8,032 bases of DNA from contig JAKAUH010000139.1 of assembly GCA_021818605.1 (NCBI GenBank), positions 1 to 8,032 of the forward strand, written 5' to 3'. A model generated the notes under the pieces. That model had not been told where the DNA came from. It made no database searches and saw only the letters and a list, made by a program, of their open reading frames with translations. The stretch comes from Planctomycetota bacterium (GTDB lineage: Bacteria > Planctomycetota > Planctomycetia > Isosphaerales > Isosphaeraceae). Numbering within the stretch: the first letter of the stretch is position 1; the number at the start of each line of letters is the position of its first letter. The position numbers and the translations under genes were made by a program. Positions 1 to 6,409 of the stretch are shown in pieces.

Positions 1-2130
1 GCCGACGCCCTGGCGCGGAGCCTGGTCCTGGTCCACGGCGGGATGGCCCAGAACGTCGGGCCGATCCTCAACATGGTCACCGAGAAGTACCTGCTGCGCG
101 GCCAGGCCGAGTGGCAGGCCCGGAAGCAGGCCCTGGAGATCTTCGACACGATCGTGGATTGTGTCGAGCGTTCCGACGTCCGAGGCCTCGGCCGGGCCAC
201 GACCCGGAACTGGGACGGCCCGCTCAAGCGCATCATCCCCTGGGTCACCAACGAGTTCACTGAGACCATCATCCGCGAGTCCCGCGCAGCCCTGGGCGAG
301 GACTTCTGGGGATTCCTGATGCTCGGCGGCATGGCGGGCGGCGGGATGGCGTTCTTCGTGGCACCGGAGCGGCACAACGAGTTCCAGGATCGCATCGCAT
401 CGATCATGCGGCATGCCAAGGCCGAGCTCGACGACGCCCTGCCTTTTGCGATGGAGCCGGTCGTCTACGACTTCCGCATCAACCCGGCCGGCACCTTCGC
501 CTGCCTCGACTCCGACGCCACGGCCATGATGCCGCCGGCGTATTACGCGCTCCAGGTCCCTCGGATGATCGCCGCCTCAACCTCGGGCGAGCTGATCCCC
601 CTGGAACGGCGAGCCGACGTCGACCACTACGCCAACCACGCGCCCGAGCCGTCGAACCTGATCTCGCTGTTCCGCACGATGGTGAATCATCTGTTCCCGG
701 TCGCGCGCTCGGCCGCGGATGGCTCTGCGGCGTCGTGGGACGAGGAGGCGGAGCGGATCCGGGAGGAGAATGGGTTCGACCCGGTGCAGCACGAGCAGCT
801 TCGCGAGGACCTCCAGCGCGGGCGGATCGGGCTGGCGCGCAACCGGCTCTCGGTCGACCTGGACGTGCGAGACGTGGAGGATTCTGATCTGATCTCCGCC
901 CAGGGGGCGTTTTCCACGGCCCAGACGCGCCGGGGCAGCGAATCGATCGCCGCGGGCGAGGTCGCCGTCGTGACCCTCGCGGCCGGCGTGGGCAGCCGAT
1001 GGACCACCGGCGCCGGCGTGGTCAAGGCAGTCAACCCCTTCGCGCAGCTTGCCGGGGAGCATCGCAGCTTCCTCGAGATCCACCTCGCCAAGACGCGACG
1101 GGTCCAGGAAAACCTGGGCGTTGCCGTCCCTCATGTCGTGACGACCAGCTACCTCACGCATGCCGCGATCGAGCACCACCTCCGCGCGACCGACAACCAT
1201 GGTCACAACGGGCCCGTCTATCTTTCGCGCGGCCAGTCGATCGGCCAGCGGCTGATCCCGATGACCCGCGACCTGACGTTCCTCTGGGAAGAGACCAGCC
1301 ACGAGACGCTCGACGAGAACAAGCAGAAAGTGCGCGAGGCCGGCCGCAGGGCGATCCTGGAGTGGGCCCGCACGGCCCGGGAGGGCTCGGACTACGTCGA
1401 CAACGTCCCAGTCCAGCGGTTCAACCCGCCCGGTCACTTCTACGAGGTGCCCAACCTGCTGCGCAACGGTATCCTCGCCCGCCTGCTCGGCGAGTATCCG
1501 CGCCTCAACTGGCTGCTGGTCCACAACATCGACACGCTCGGAGCCAGCCTCGAGCCCGGCATTCTGGGCTCGGTGATCGACTCGGGGGCGACCCTGAGCT
1601 TCGAGGTGATCGCCCGGCGGATCGACGACCGGGGCGGCGGCCTGGCAAAGGTCGGCGGCCGGCTGCGGCTTCTGGAAGGGTTGGCGCAACCGCGTGAGGA
1701 CACCGAGTTCAAGCTTCGGTACTACAACACGTTGACGACCTGGGTTCGGATCGACGGCCTGCTCGACGCCTTCGGACTACGGCGCGAGGACCTCGGCCAG
1801 AACCCAGACAAGGTCGCCGCCGCCGTCCGCGCGATGGCCGCTCGCGTGCCGACCTACGTCACAATCAAGGACGTCAAACGGCGGTGGGGCCACGGCCAGG
1901 AGGATGTCTACCCGGTTGCGCAGTTCGAGAAGCTCTGGGGCGATCTCAGCTCGTTGCCGGATCTCCACAGCGCCTTTCTCGTCGTGGACCGTCGCCGTGG
2001 CCAACAGCTCAAGGATGCTGCTCAGCTCGACGGTTGGGCCAACGACGGCAGTATGCAGCACGTCGAGTCCCTCTGCCGCTTCGGATGCCAGGAGGTCGCG
2101 GTCATGCCGCAGGCCAGCAAGTGCTGCTGA
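1..2130 (+). CDS. GHMP-kinase C-terminus fused to UDPGP-type sugar nucleotidyltransferase (5'-partial)
   Basis: The frame is open from base 1, so the start lies upstream; 709 residues are visible. Numbering here is from the Met at base 43. Residues 1-150 resemble the C-terminal half of GHMP sugar kinases. A glycine-rich stretch (GGMAGGGMAFF, about 95-105) matches the place where that family has its glycine-rich C-terminal motif. A linker of about 150 residues follows. Residues 305-650 look like a UDPGP/UDP-sugar pyrophosphorylase domain. They contain the nucleotide-binding signature LAAGVGSRW (312-320) with a downstream Lys at 328, the putative metal-site segment HNIDTLG (494-500), and a GGGLAKVGG turn (531-539). 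The likely job is cytoplasmic two-step sugar activation: phosphorylation at C1, then transfer to a nucleotide to give an NDP-sugar. The exact sugar and nucleotide cannot be read from sequence. Bacteroides Fkp (L-fucokinase/GDP-fucose pyrophosphorylase) combines the same activities in the opposite order. The C-terminus (AVMPQASKCC) is probably artificial, created by a frameshift at the junction with an epimerase remnant. Confidence 0.8.
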   Translation, partial: ADALARSLVLVHGGMAQNVGPILNMVTEKYLLRGQAEWQARKQALEIFDTIVDCVERSDVRGLGRATTRNWDGPLKRIIPWVTNEFTETIIRESRAALGEDFWGFLMLGGMAGGGMAFFVAPERHNEFQDRIASIMRHAKAELDDALPFAMEPVVYDFRINPAGTFACLDSDATAMMPPAYYALQVPRMIAASTSGELIPLERRADVDHYANHAPEPSNLISLFRTMVNHLFPVARSAADGSAASWDEEAERIREENGFDPVQHEQLREDLQRGRIGLARNRLSVDLDVRDVEDSDLISAQGAFSTAQTRRGSESIAAGEVAVVTLAAGVGSRWTTGAGVVKAVNPFAQLAGEHRSFLEIHLAKTRRVQENLGVAVPHVVTTSYLTHAAIEHHLRATDNHGHNGPVYLSRGQSIGQRLIPMTRDLTFLWEETSHETLDENKQKVREAGRRAILEWARTAREGSDYVDNVPVQRFNPPGHFYEVPNLLRNGILARLLGEYPRLNWLLVHNIDTLGASLEPGILGSVIDSGATLSFEVIARRIDDRGGGLAKVGGRLRLLEGLAQPREDTEFKLRYYNTLTTWVRIDGLLDAFGLRREDLGQNPDKVAAAVRAMAARVPTYVTIKDVKRRWGHGQEDVYPVAQFEKLWGDLSSLPDLHSAFLVVDRRRGQQLKDAAQLDGWANDGSMQHVESLCRFGCQEVAVMPQASKCC

Positions 2131-2210
2131 CCGGCGGCACCGGGTTTATCGGCGCGCACATGGTCGCTTCTCGGATCGACGGACGCCGCGAGACATGCCC
2201 CTGCATGCGC
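2104..2210 (+). pseudogene. Remnant of NAD-dependent epimerase/dehydratase N-terminus, frameshifted
   Basis: From 2121 the third forward frame reads VLLTGGTGFIGAHMVASRI. This is the glycine-rich NAD-binding beta-alpha-beta start (GGTGFIG) of extended short-chain dehydrogenases such as UDP-sugar 4-epimerases. The residues just before it in the upstream gene's frame read MPQASK from the ATG at 2104. Restoring one G in AAGTGCTG (around 2119-2121) joins them into MPQASKVLLTGGTGFIG, a normal-looking epimerase N-terminus that is also continuous with the upstream UDPGP frame. Similarity fades after about 20-30 residues (the next part, GRRETCPCMRR, is only loosely epimerase-like). The remaining roughly 280 residues expected of an epimerase are absent. 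It is therefore a decayed fragment, either a lost third domain of the upstream fusion or a lost downstream gene. A sequencing error could explain the frameshift but not the missing rest of the domain. Confidence 0.6.
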
Positions 2211-2266
2211 AGATGGCCGATATCCCCCATTGGCCCGGCCGCCGTCAGAAGGGATGATGTGGGAAC

Positions 2267-2284
2267 CGGCGTGATATCACGCCG
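2267..2284. repeat. Perfect 18-bp palindrome CGGCGTGATATCACGCCG
   Basis: Each 9-base half is the exact reverse complement of the other, with no spacer. The absence of a loop and of a following T-run argues against an intrinsic terminator. The symmetry suits a binding site for a dimeric regulator. It lies about 190 bp upstream of the 63-aa gene and 137 bp past the end of the sugar-activation gene. No regulator is recognised for it. Confidence 0.4.
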
Positions 2285-2443
2285 TCAAGTCCGCGTCGAT
2301 GCGCGGGTGGAGTGAGCGGTACGGAGCTGTTCCGCCGGCAAACTGGAGAGCGAATAAACCGACGAAACATGGGTTGTGCCGCGTCTTACGGCGCGGATTC
2401 CAGGTTCACGAGCCCGGCCTTCTTGCGCGGCCAGTCTCTCGAT

Positions 2444-2450
2444 GGTGAGG
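2444..2450 (+). promoter_or_regulatory. Ribosome binding site of the 63-aa gene
   Basis: GGTGAGG lies 7 bases before the ATG at 2458. It is the main support for treating this short reading frame as a real gene. Confidence 0.5.
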
Positions 2451-2457
2451 CCAGACC

Positions 2458-2649
2458 ATGCGGATGTTCTTCTTCGATGTTACGATCAAGGTCGAGGCGG
2501 ATGGCCTCGCCGTGAAGACCATAATCTACCGGGCCGCCCGGGCGTGGAACGAGCTGTCCGCGCGCCGACACATCCTGAATCCGCTCCTCGAGGAGGGCTT
2601 TCAGGTCGTCCGGATCGACCGGGTGCCCGAGCGCTGTACGCTGGCCTGA
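2458..2649 (+). CDS. Small conserved-looking hypothetical protein (63 aa)
   Basis: I do not recognise a family. The protein starts with a beta-like MRMFFFDVTIKVE stretch. A helical middle part follows (YRAARAWNELSARRHILNPLLE), then a second strand-like stretch (FQVVRIDRV). This gives a compact mixed alpha/beta composition with balanced charge and no signal peptide or membrane segment, so it is probably cytoplasmic. Codons show the expected G/C-rich third position and the start has a well-spaced Shine-Dalgarno. A second ATG at 2464 could also serve. It converges with the acyl-CoA-dehydrogenase-like gene, with 39 bp between the stop codons, so it is transcribed alone or with whatever remains upstream. 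Confidence 0.55.
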   Translation: MRMFFFDVTIKVEADGLAVKTIIYRAARAWNELSARRHILNPLLEEGFQVVRIDRVPERCTLA

Positions 2650-2688
2650 GCCGGGGCGGCCGGCGCGTTGCAGTCACCTTGGATCCGG

Positions 2689-3813
2689 TCAAATCGGGGA
2701 CGGGCAGAGGCCCGCGAGATCCCGGATCGCGGCCTGCGCGATGGGGGCCGGGCACGACCAGACGAGGAAGAACAGGGCCTGGCGTGCCCAGCGCTGCGCC
2801 GGCTCAGTGCGAAGGAATCCCGTCCCTTTTCTCGCCGTGAGGTAGGCCTGGGTGGCCCGGGTGACGAGCCCGTTGGCGCGGCCTCGGATTCGCGCGGGTT
2901 CCATCGCTTCGGCCTCGCCGCGAGCCTGAGCCAGGATCTGCGCCCAGACGGACTGCCAGTCGTCGCACAGGGCCTCGAGCGGCTCCGCCAGCTCGCCCCG
3001 GCCCGGGGCCAGCTCGATGAGCGCCGTCAGTGCGGCGCGAGCCTGTCCGGCCGCCAACACCGAGGTCTCCAGCCCGCCCGTGCCGACCGCTCCGGGATGG
3101 GCCAGGACCTGATCGGACGGACCCGCGAGCACGTCGGCCGTCTTGATCTCCACCCCCTCCAGTCGGATCTCCGAGGTGCACGACGCCTGGAGCGCCGCCA
3201 GGGGAAACGGAGGGCAGACAGTGACTCCCGGCCGGTCCGTGGCGAGGGCGACCAGGAGCTGCTGCCCGTCGTCGAGGACGCCTCCGGTAACGACGACATC
3301 GGCCCTTGTGGCACCTGTGACCCAGGGCATCGTCCCGTCCAGGCGGTATCGGCCCGAGCCCGGTCCGGCCGGAGTCACCCGGATCGCCTGGGCACCCAGC
3401 CGCCTCGAGGTGGTGAGGTGCGAGATCCCCACCGTGGCCAGTGCGTCGCCGCGCGCGATGGCGCACAGCCACTGCTCGGCGACCGGACAACCTTCTGCAG
3501 CCAGGAATCGACGGATCGCCGCATCGTGCTGCGACAGGATGAACATGGCGGTCAGGCTGCCGCCCGCGAGTTGAGCATACCGCTGGACCAGGAGCGGACG
3601 GGGGCACGAGGCGCCGCCGTGCTTCGCCGGGATCGTCCAGCGCGGCGCGCCGATGCGTTCAAGCGGAGCCCAGAGCGCGGCCGGCCATTCCTCGCGGTCG
3701 GCGGCATGGCTGTCCTCGGCCGCCAGCTCCGCGGTGGCTGTCGCGAGCATCGCCTCGTCGGGATCGGACTCGGACCAGGCCAGCTTGCCCGTCAGGCCCT
3801 CGCTCATCGTCAT
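2689..3813 (-). CDS. Acyl-CoA dehydrogenase-like flavoprotein
   Basis: The protein is 374 aa, the normal size for the acyl-CoA dehydrogenase (ACAD) superfamily. Residues 15-120 form the helical N-terminal region, with WTIPAKHGGA (59-68) typical of the end of its first helices. Residues 125-235 form the beta domain, with YRLDGTMPWVTGATRADVVV (156-175) matching the family's flavin-contacting strand region. Residues 240-374 form the C-terminal helical bundle. The usual catalytic Glu motif of fatty-acyl dehydrogenases near the C-terminus is not evident; the chain ends in QRWARQALFFLVWSCPAP (340-357) and a short tail. It may therefore oxidise an unusual acyl-thioester or act like the related flavin monooxygenases. 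The start at 3813 has a weak GAG-rich ribosome site; the ATG at 3807 is an alternative. It lies 46 bp downstream of the ACT-domain gene and probably shares its transcript. Confidence 0.8.
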   Translation of the reverse strand: MTMSEGLTGKLAWSESDPDEAMLATATAELAAEDSHAADREEWPAALWAPLERIGAPRWTIPAKHGGASCPRPLLVQRYAQLAGGSLTAMFILSQHDAAIRRFLAAEGCPVAEQWLCAIARGDALATVGISHLTTSRRLGAQAIRVTPAGPGSGRYRLDGTMPWVTGATRADVVVTGGVLDDGQQLLVALATDRPGVTVCPPFPLAALQASCTSEIRLEGVEIKTADVLAGPSDQVLAHPGAVGTGGLETSVLAAGQARAALTALIELAPGRGELAEPLEALCDDWQSVWAQILAQARGEAEAMEPARIRGRANGLVTRATQAYLTARKGTGFLRTEPAQRWARQALFFLVWSCPAPIAQAAIRDLAGLCPSPI

Positions 3814-3859
3814 CGGCTCGCTCTCATCACTGTCGAGGTGCGGCGGTCGCCGGGCGGGT

Positions 3860-4351
3860 TCACGATGAGAGGTCCGCCTCGCAGAGCAGGTCGAATCCCA
3901 TGTTCCTTAGCGTCACGTTCGCCTGTTCCATGTTGTCGACATGAAGCGCCACGGCTGGACGATTATGCGGATGGACCAGCAGCGGATACGCGTAATAAAT
4001 GCTGATCTCGGCGCGGAGAAGCGCCACACACATATCCGACAGCGCATGCGGCCCGGTCGGTAGCTCGACGACCAGCAGTTCGTTCTCGGCGAAGGCGTGC
4101 TTGTTGAGCGAGAGGATCTCGCGGCCCTGTTCCGGATGGCTCAACAGCAGCCGGAGGATCGAGCAATCGGCCGAGTCGGAGATCGTGAACCCGACGATGC
4201 GGACCTTCGAACCCTGGAACTCCCGGTAGACCTCCTGGAGCTGACCGACTCGGTTCTCCAGGAAGACCGAGAACTGGGTCACGGACGGCCAGCTCCGCCC
4301 GTGCAGCGTTTCGAGTTCGACCTCGCCGCCTTCATCCTCGCCGTAGCTCAT
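3860..4351 (-). CDS. Tandem ACT-domain protein
   Basis: The protein is 163 aa. I chose the ATG at 4351 because GAGGG lies 5 bases upstream and conserved-looking sequence begins there; an ORF start 17 codons earlier adds only an Arg/Trp-rich tail. After an acidic N-terminus, residues about 20-90 form one ACT domain (TQFSVFLENRVGQLQEVYRE, then VRIVGFTISD and ILRLLLSHPE). Residues about 92-160 form a second one (LLVVELPTGP, ISIYYAYPLL, AVALHVDNME, ending NVTLRNMGFDLL). ACT domains usually bind amino acids or similar small ligands. No catalytic domain is attached, so the protein probably acts as a ligand sensor, or as a regulatory subunit through dimerisation. No partner enzyme of amino-acid synthesis is in the window. 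Its downstream neighbour is an acyl-CoA-dehydrogenase-like enzyme, whose activity or flux it might modulate; this is inference. Confidence 0.82.
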   Translation of the reverse strand: MSYGEDEGGEVELETLHGRSWPSVTQFSVFLENRVGQLQEVYREFQGSKVRIVGFTISDSADCSILRLLLSHPEQGREILSLNKHAFAENELLVVELPTGPHALSDMCVALLRAEISIYYAYPLLVHPHNRPAVALHVDNMEQANVTLRNMGFDLLCEADLSS

Positions 4352-4405
4352 GGAATCCCTCTTGGTGCGAGGCCAGAGCGCCCAGGAACGCGTTCTCCCC
4401 AACGA

Positions 4406-4435
4406 AGTTTAATTCGCGCCGACGACCGAGGTCAA
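4406..4435 (-). promoter_or_regulatory. Candidate sigma-70-type promoter for the ACT-domain gene
   Basis: On the minus strand TTGACC (4435-4430) is followed after 18 bp by TAAACT (4411-4406), inside a locally A+T-richer patch. Initiation near 4398 would leave a leader of roughly 45-50 nt before the ATG at 4351. It lies just past the cytochrome gene, so the ACT/ACAD pair can be transcribed separately from the sulfite-oxidation genes. Confidence 0.4.
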
Positions 4436-4485
4436 GGTTCGCGACGGGCGCGGATGCCTCCATCGGGAATCTCGGTGATCGTCAT
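4432..4485 (-). CDS. Possible 17-aa ORF overlapping the cytochrome stop
   Basis: An ATG overlaps the cytochrome gene's TGA in an ATGA arrangement and opens a 17-codon frame (MTITEIPDGGIRARREP). The arrangement would allow translational coupling. The peptide is too short to assign, and its end falls in the predicted -35 box of the next gene. It could be the leftover start of a lost third gene in the operon, or chance. Confidence 0.15.
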   Translation of the reverse strand: MTITEIPDGGIRARREP

Positions 4486-5159
4486 CTCGAGCCGGCGGCG
4501 TCGGGATAGGTCCGCGACCTGAGCCACGCCAGGACATCCGCGCGGTCCTGAGCGTTCATCGTCAGCCGGAAACCCGGCATCCGGCGCAGCCCCTGATCGA
4601 GGATCCGGTCGTATTCGCGGGGATGCGACAGGATGGCCTTGTCGACCAGGCTCGGGCCGAGATCCCCGCCGAGCGCGGCCGGCCCGTGGCAGGTCGCACA
4701 GTCCCTCACGTAGAGTTTCTCGCCACGCGCGGAATCGCCTGCCGGGGGCCGTGTTTCTCCAGCATGAGCCCCCGTCTCGAGCGAGTCGACGTCCCTGAGC
4801 GCAGTCCGGGCCGGCGCGTGCGACGGCTCGCGATCGGAGAACTTGCGGGCGAGGTACTCGATTAGCGGGTCAACGGCCTCCTTCGGCAACGGCGAGCCCC
4901 ATTTGATCATCTTGTCGACCTCGGCCTTCCACTGCGTGGCGGTGAGGCGCTGGCCGGCGATCATGTCCTCGGTGTGGCAGATCAGGCAGTTGTCCTGCAT
5001 GCTCTTGTGGACGACCGCCTCGCGGTAGGCGGCTTCCTCGTCATCCGCCGGGTCCTGGAAGGCCGAAGTATGGCGTCCAATCGACGCCAGGCTCACCGCG
5101 TTGGCGAGAAGGACCAGGAGTCCCACTGCGATGCCGGTCCGGCCAGGGATTCTCATCAT
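4482..5159 (-). CDS. Di-heme cytochrome c, SorB-like electron acceptor of sulfite dehydrogenase
   Basis: The protein is 225 aa. I chose the ATG at 5159 because it overlaps the previous gene's stop (ATGA) and has AGGAGG 7 bases upstream; the frame extends further upstream only as a shadow of the previous gene. Residues 8-26 form a hydrophobic N-terminal segment, a Sec signal peptide or membrane anchor, so the heme domains face the periplasm. Two heme c sites are visible: CLICH (58-62) and CATCH (154-158). M84 or a nearby Met may be the axial ligand of the first heme. M194 in RRMPGF is the clear candidate for the second. A Pro/Ala-rich linker (about 112-145) separates the domains. The first domain resembles small SorB-type cytochromes; the second is a class I c-type domain. 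Coupling to the molybdenum enzyme indicates it accepts electrons from that enzyme and passes them to the respiratory chain. Confidence 0.85.
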   Translation of the reverse strand: MMRIPGRTGIAVGLLVLLANAVSLASIGRHTSAFQDPADDEEAAYREAVVHKSMQDNCLICHTEDMIAGQRLTATQWKAEVDKMIKWGSPLPKEAVDPLIEYLARKFSDREPSHAPARTALRDVDSLETGAHAGETRPPAGDSARGEKLYVRDCATCHGPAALGGDLGPSLVDKAILSHPREYDRILDQGLRRMPGFRLTMNAQDRADVLAWLRSRTYPDAAGSR

Positions 5160-6409
5160 TGCCTGGCCTCCTGACCTCGGACCTCGATCTCGACCTCGTC
5201 GTAACCGTTCCACAGGTATCCGCTCTTGTTCCACGCGGGCGTCGTCGGCTGGACCGCGCCGGTCGAGTCGGTTGCCCGGGCGGTGATCGCGAATCGGCCT
5301 TGTCGGGCGGGTTCCCATTCCAGCCGCCAGCATCGCCAGGCGCCGGGATCGGGTTCATCCAGCAGTGTTGCTTCCCGCCAGGGCTCGTCCGGGCCGACAC
5401 GGACCTCGACCCGAGTGACATGCCCCTGCCCTGTCCAGGCCACGCCGCGAATCTGAGCACGGCGGCCGGCCACGACATCGCCCCGTCCAGGCAAGGCGAT
5501 CAGCGACTTCACGTTCATCCAGGTTACGGGATCCATCGGGACGGCCGGCTGTCCGGCCCCTGGAGCAACCGGCGTCCGGGGCATACGGTAGGCGGTCTGC
5601 ATGTAGAAGCCCGGCGCCTCATCGCGGGCGACCACGATCTGGCGGACCCATTTGAACCAGTTGTTCCCGGCCCAGCCCGGCACGACCAGCCGGGCGGGAC
5701 CGCCGTGGAGCGTGGGTAAGGGCTCGCCGTTCATTCGAAGGGCGAGGATCGTGCCAGGGTCGTGGGCGCGATCCAGCGGGATGCTGCGGACAAAGGCGGC
5801 GATCCTGGGCGTGGGAGGCGAGTCGGACCCGAGGAAGTGTACGTGCGCCGCGTCCTTGTGGGGCCTGGCGCGTTCGAGCAACTCGGCCAGACGGACTCCG
5901 GCCCATTCCGCCTGGCCGACGGCCCCTCGCTCCCAGGGAACACCCGGCACTCGCGGACGGTATAGTCCGCGGCCGTTGCCCGCACACTGGAGCACGGCGG
6001 TCCGCGCCGATTGCTCCATTCGGCCCAGTTCGTGGAGCGAAAGCCGTAGCGGCCGGTCCACCAGGCCGACGATCTCGACCTCCCAGGGCGCGAGGTCCAC
6101 CGCCGGCGCCCCGAAGTGGCTCCGGACGAAGAACTGGTCGATCGGAGTCAGGCGATCGACCAGGCTCGCGACCGAGGATTCGAGGTTAAGCGGTCGCTGG
6201 CTGCGGACGATCAGTGAGCGGTCGTCCGGCACGACGTCGCCCGAGCCGCTGACCTGGGCGAGTGCTGATGGCTGAAGAGCATAACCGGCCACGCCCGCGA
6301 CGCCCAGCCGCAGCAGGGACCGGCGGGGCATCTCGGGCTGAAGACCCGACCGCCATGCGTCGGCATCGCGACGCTGTGGCCGGGTCGGATCGCCCTCAGG
6401 AATCGGCAT
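5156..6409 (-). CDS. Sulfite oxidase-family molybdopterin oxidoreductase, SorA-like
   Basis: The protein is 417 aa. I chose the ATG at 6409 because GGGAGG ends 5 bases upstream; the only earlier start is a TTG that overlaps this ribosome site. A twin-arginine signal is visible (PRRSLLRLG, Arg at 29-30), followed by a hydrophobic stretch and a likely cleavage after SALA (51), so the folded cofactor-loaded enzyme is exported by Tat. The molybdenum-pterin domain follows. It includes LQCAGNGR with C142 as the expected Mo ligand, the segment MNGEPLPTLHGGPARLVVPG (226-245), and WFKWVRQI (251-258). Residues about 295-410 form the immunoglobulin-like dimerisation domain, ending in WNKSGYLWNGYDEVEIEV. 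In this family such enzymes oxidise sulfite to sulfate. The adjoining cytochrome gene makes periplasmic sulfite:cytochrome c oxidoreductase the best call, though related members use other oxo-substrates. No molybdopterin-synthesis gene is nearby. Confidence 0.88.
   Translation of the reverse strand: MPIPEGDPTRPQRRDADAWRSGLQPEMPRRSLLRLGVAGVAGYALQPSALAQVSGSGDVVPDDRSLIVRSQRPLNLESSVASLVDRLTPIDQFFVRSHFGAPAVDLAPWEVEIVGLVDRPLRLSLHELGRMEQSARTAVLQCAGNGRGLYRPRVPGVPWERGAVGQAEWAGVRLAELLERARPHKDAAHVHFLGSDSPPTPRIAAFVRSIPLDRAHDPGTILALRMNGEPLPTLHGGPARLVVPGWAGNNWFKWVRQIVVARDEAPGFYMQTAYRMPRTPVAPGAGQPAVPMDPVTWMNVKSLIALPGRGDVVAGRRAQIRGVAWTGQGHVTRVEVRVGPDEPWREATLLDEPDPGAWRCWRLEWEPARQGRFAITARATDSTGAVQPTTPAWNKSGYLWNGYDEVEIEVRGQEARQ
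5167..5172 (-). promoter_or_regulatory. Strong ribosome binding site of the cytochrome gene
   Basis: AGGAGG on the minus strand lies within the last codons of the molybdoenzyme gene, 7 bases before the ATG at 5159. It fixes the cytochrome start and supports coupled translation of the pair. Confidence 0.7.

Larger units (their letters stand above)
2211..2457. other. Non-coding stretch between epimerase remnant and small gene
   Basis: No frame here looks like a conserved protein. The short ORFs crossing it are rich in Arg, Ser and Pro and lack ribosome binding sites. It contains an 18-bp perfect palindrome at 2267-2284 and a weak G+C dyad around the CCGCG/CGCGG near 2380-2397. The rest is probably degraded remains of the epimerase plus the leader of the next gene. 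Confidence 0.5.

Noticed and set aside
577..1689. 370-aa open frame on the minus strand inside the sugar-activation gene
   Set aside because: It is antisense to a well-supported coding frame; the product is an Arg/Ala/Val-rich low-complexity translation typical of high-GC shadow frames.
2650..2688. Possible bidirectional terminator between the convergent genes
   Set aside because: Only a 4-bp CCGG dyad is present and no T-run follows on either strand.
2312..2840. Short plus-strand frames across 2312-2840
   Set aside because: They overlap the 63-aa gene and the ACAD-like gene in other frames and show no coding-like composition.
2668..4005. 445-aa open frame on the plus strand opposite the ACAD-like and ACT genes
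   Set aside because: It runs antisense across two genes with recognisable domains; its product is Arg/Gly/Pro-rich without motifs.
5160..5333. 58-residue N-terminal extension of the cytochrome
   Set aside because: It is a shadow of the molybdoenzyme's 3' end; the strong AGGAGG and ATGA overlap place the start at 5159.
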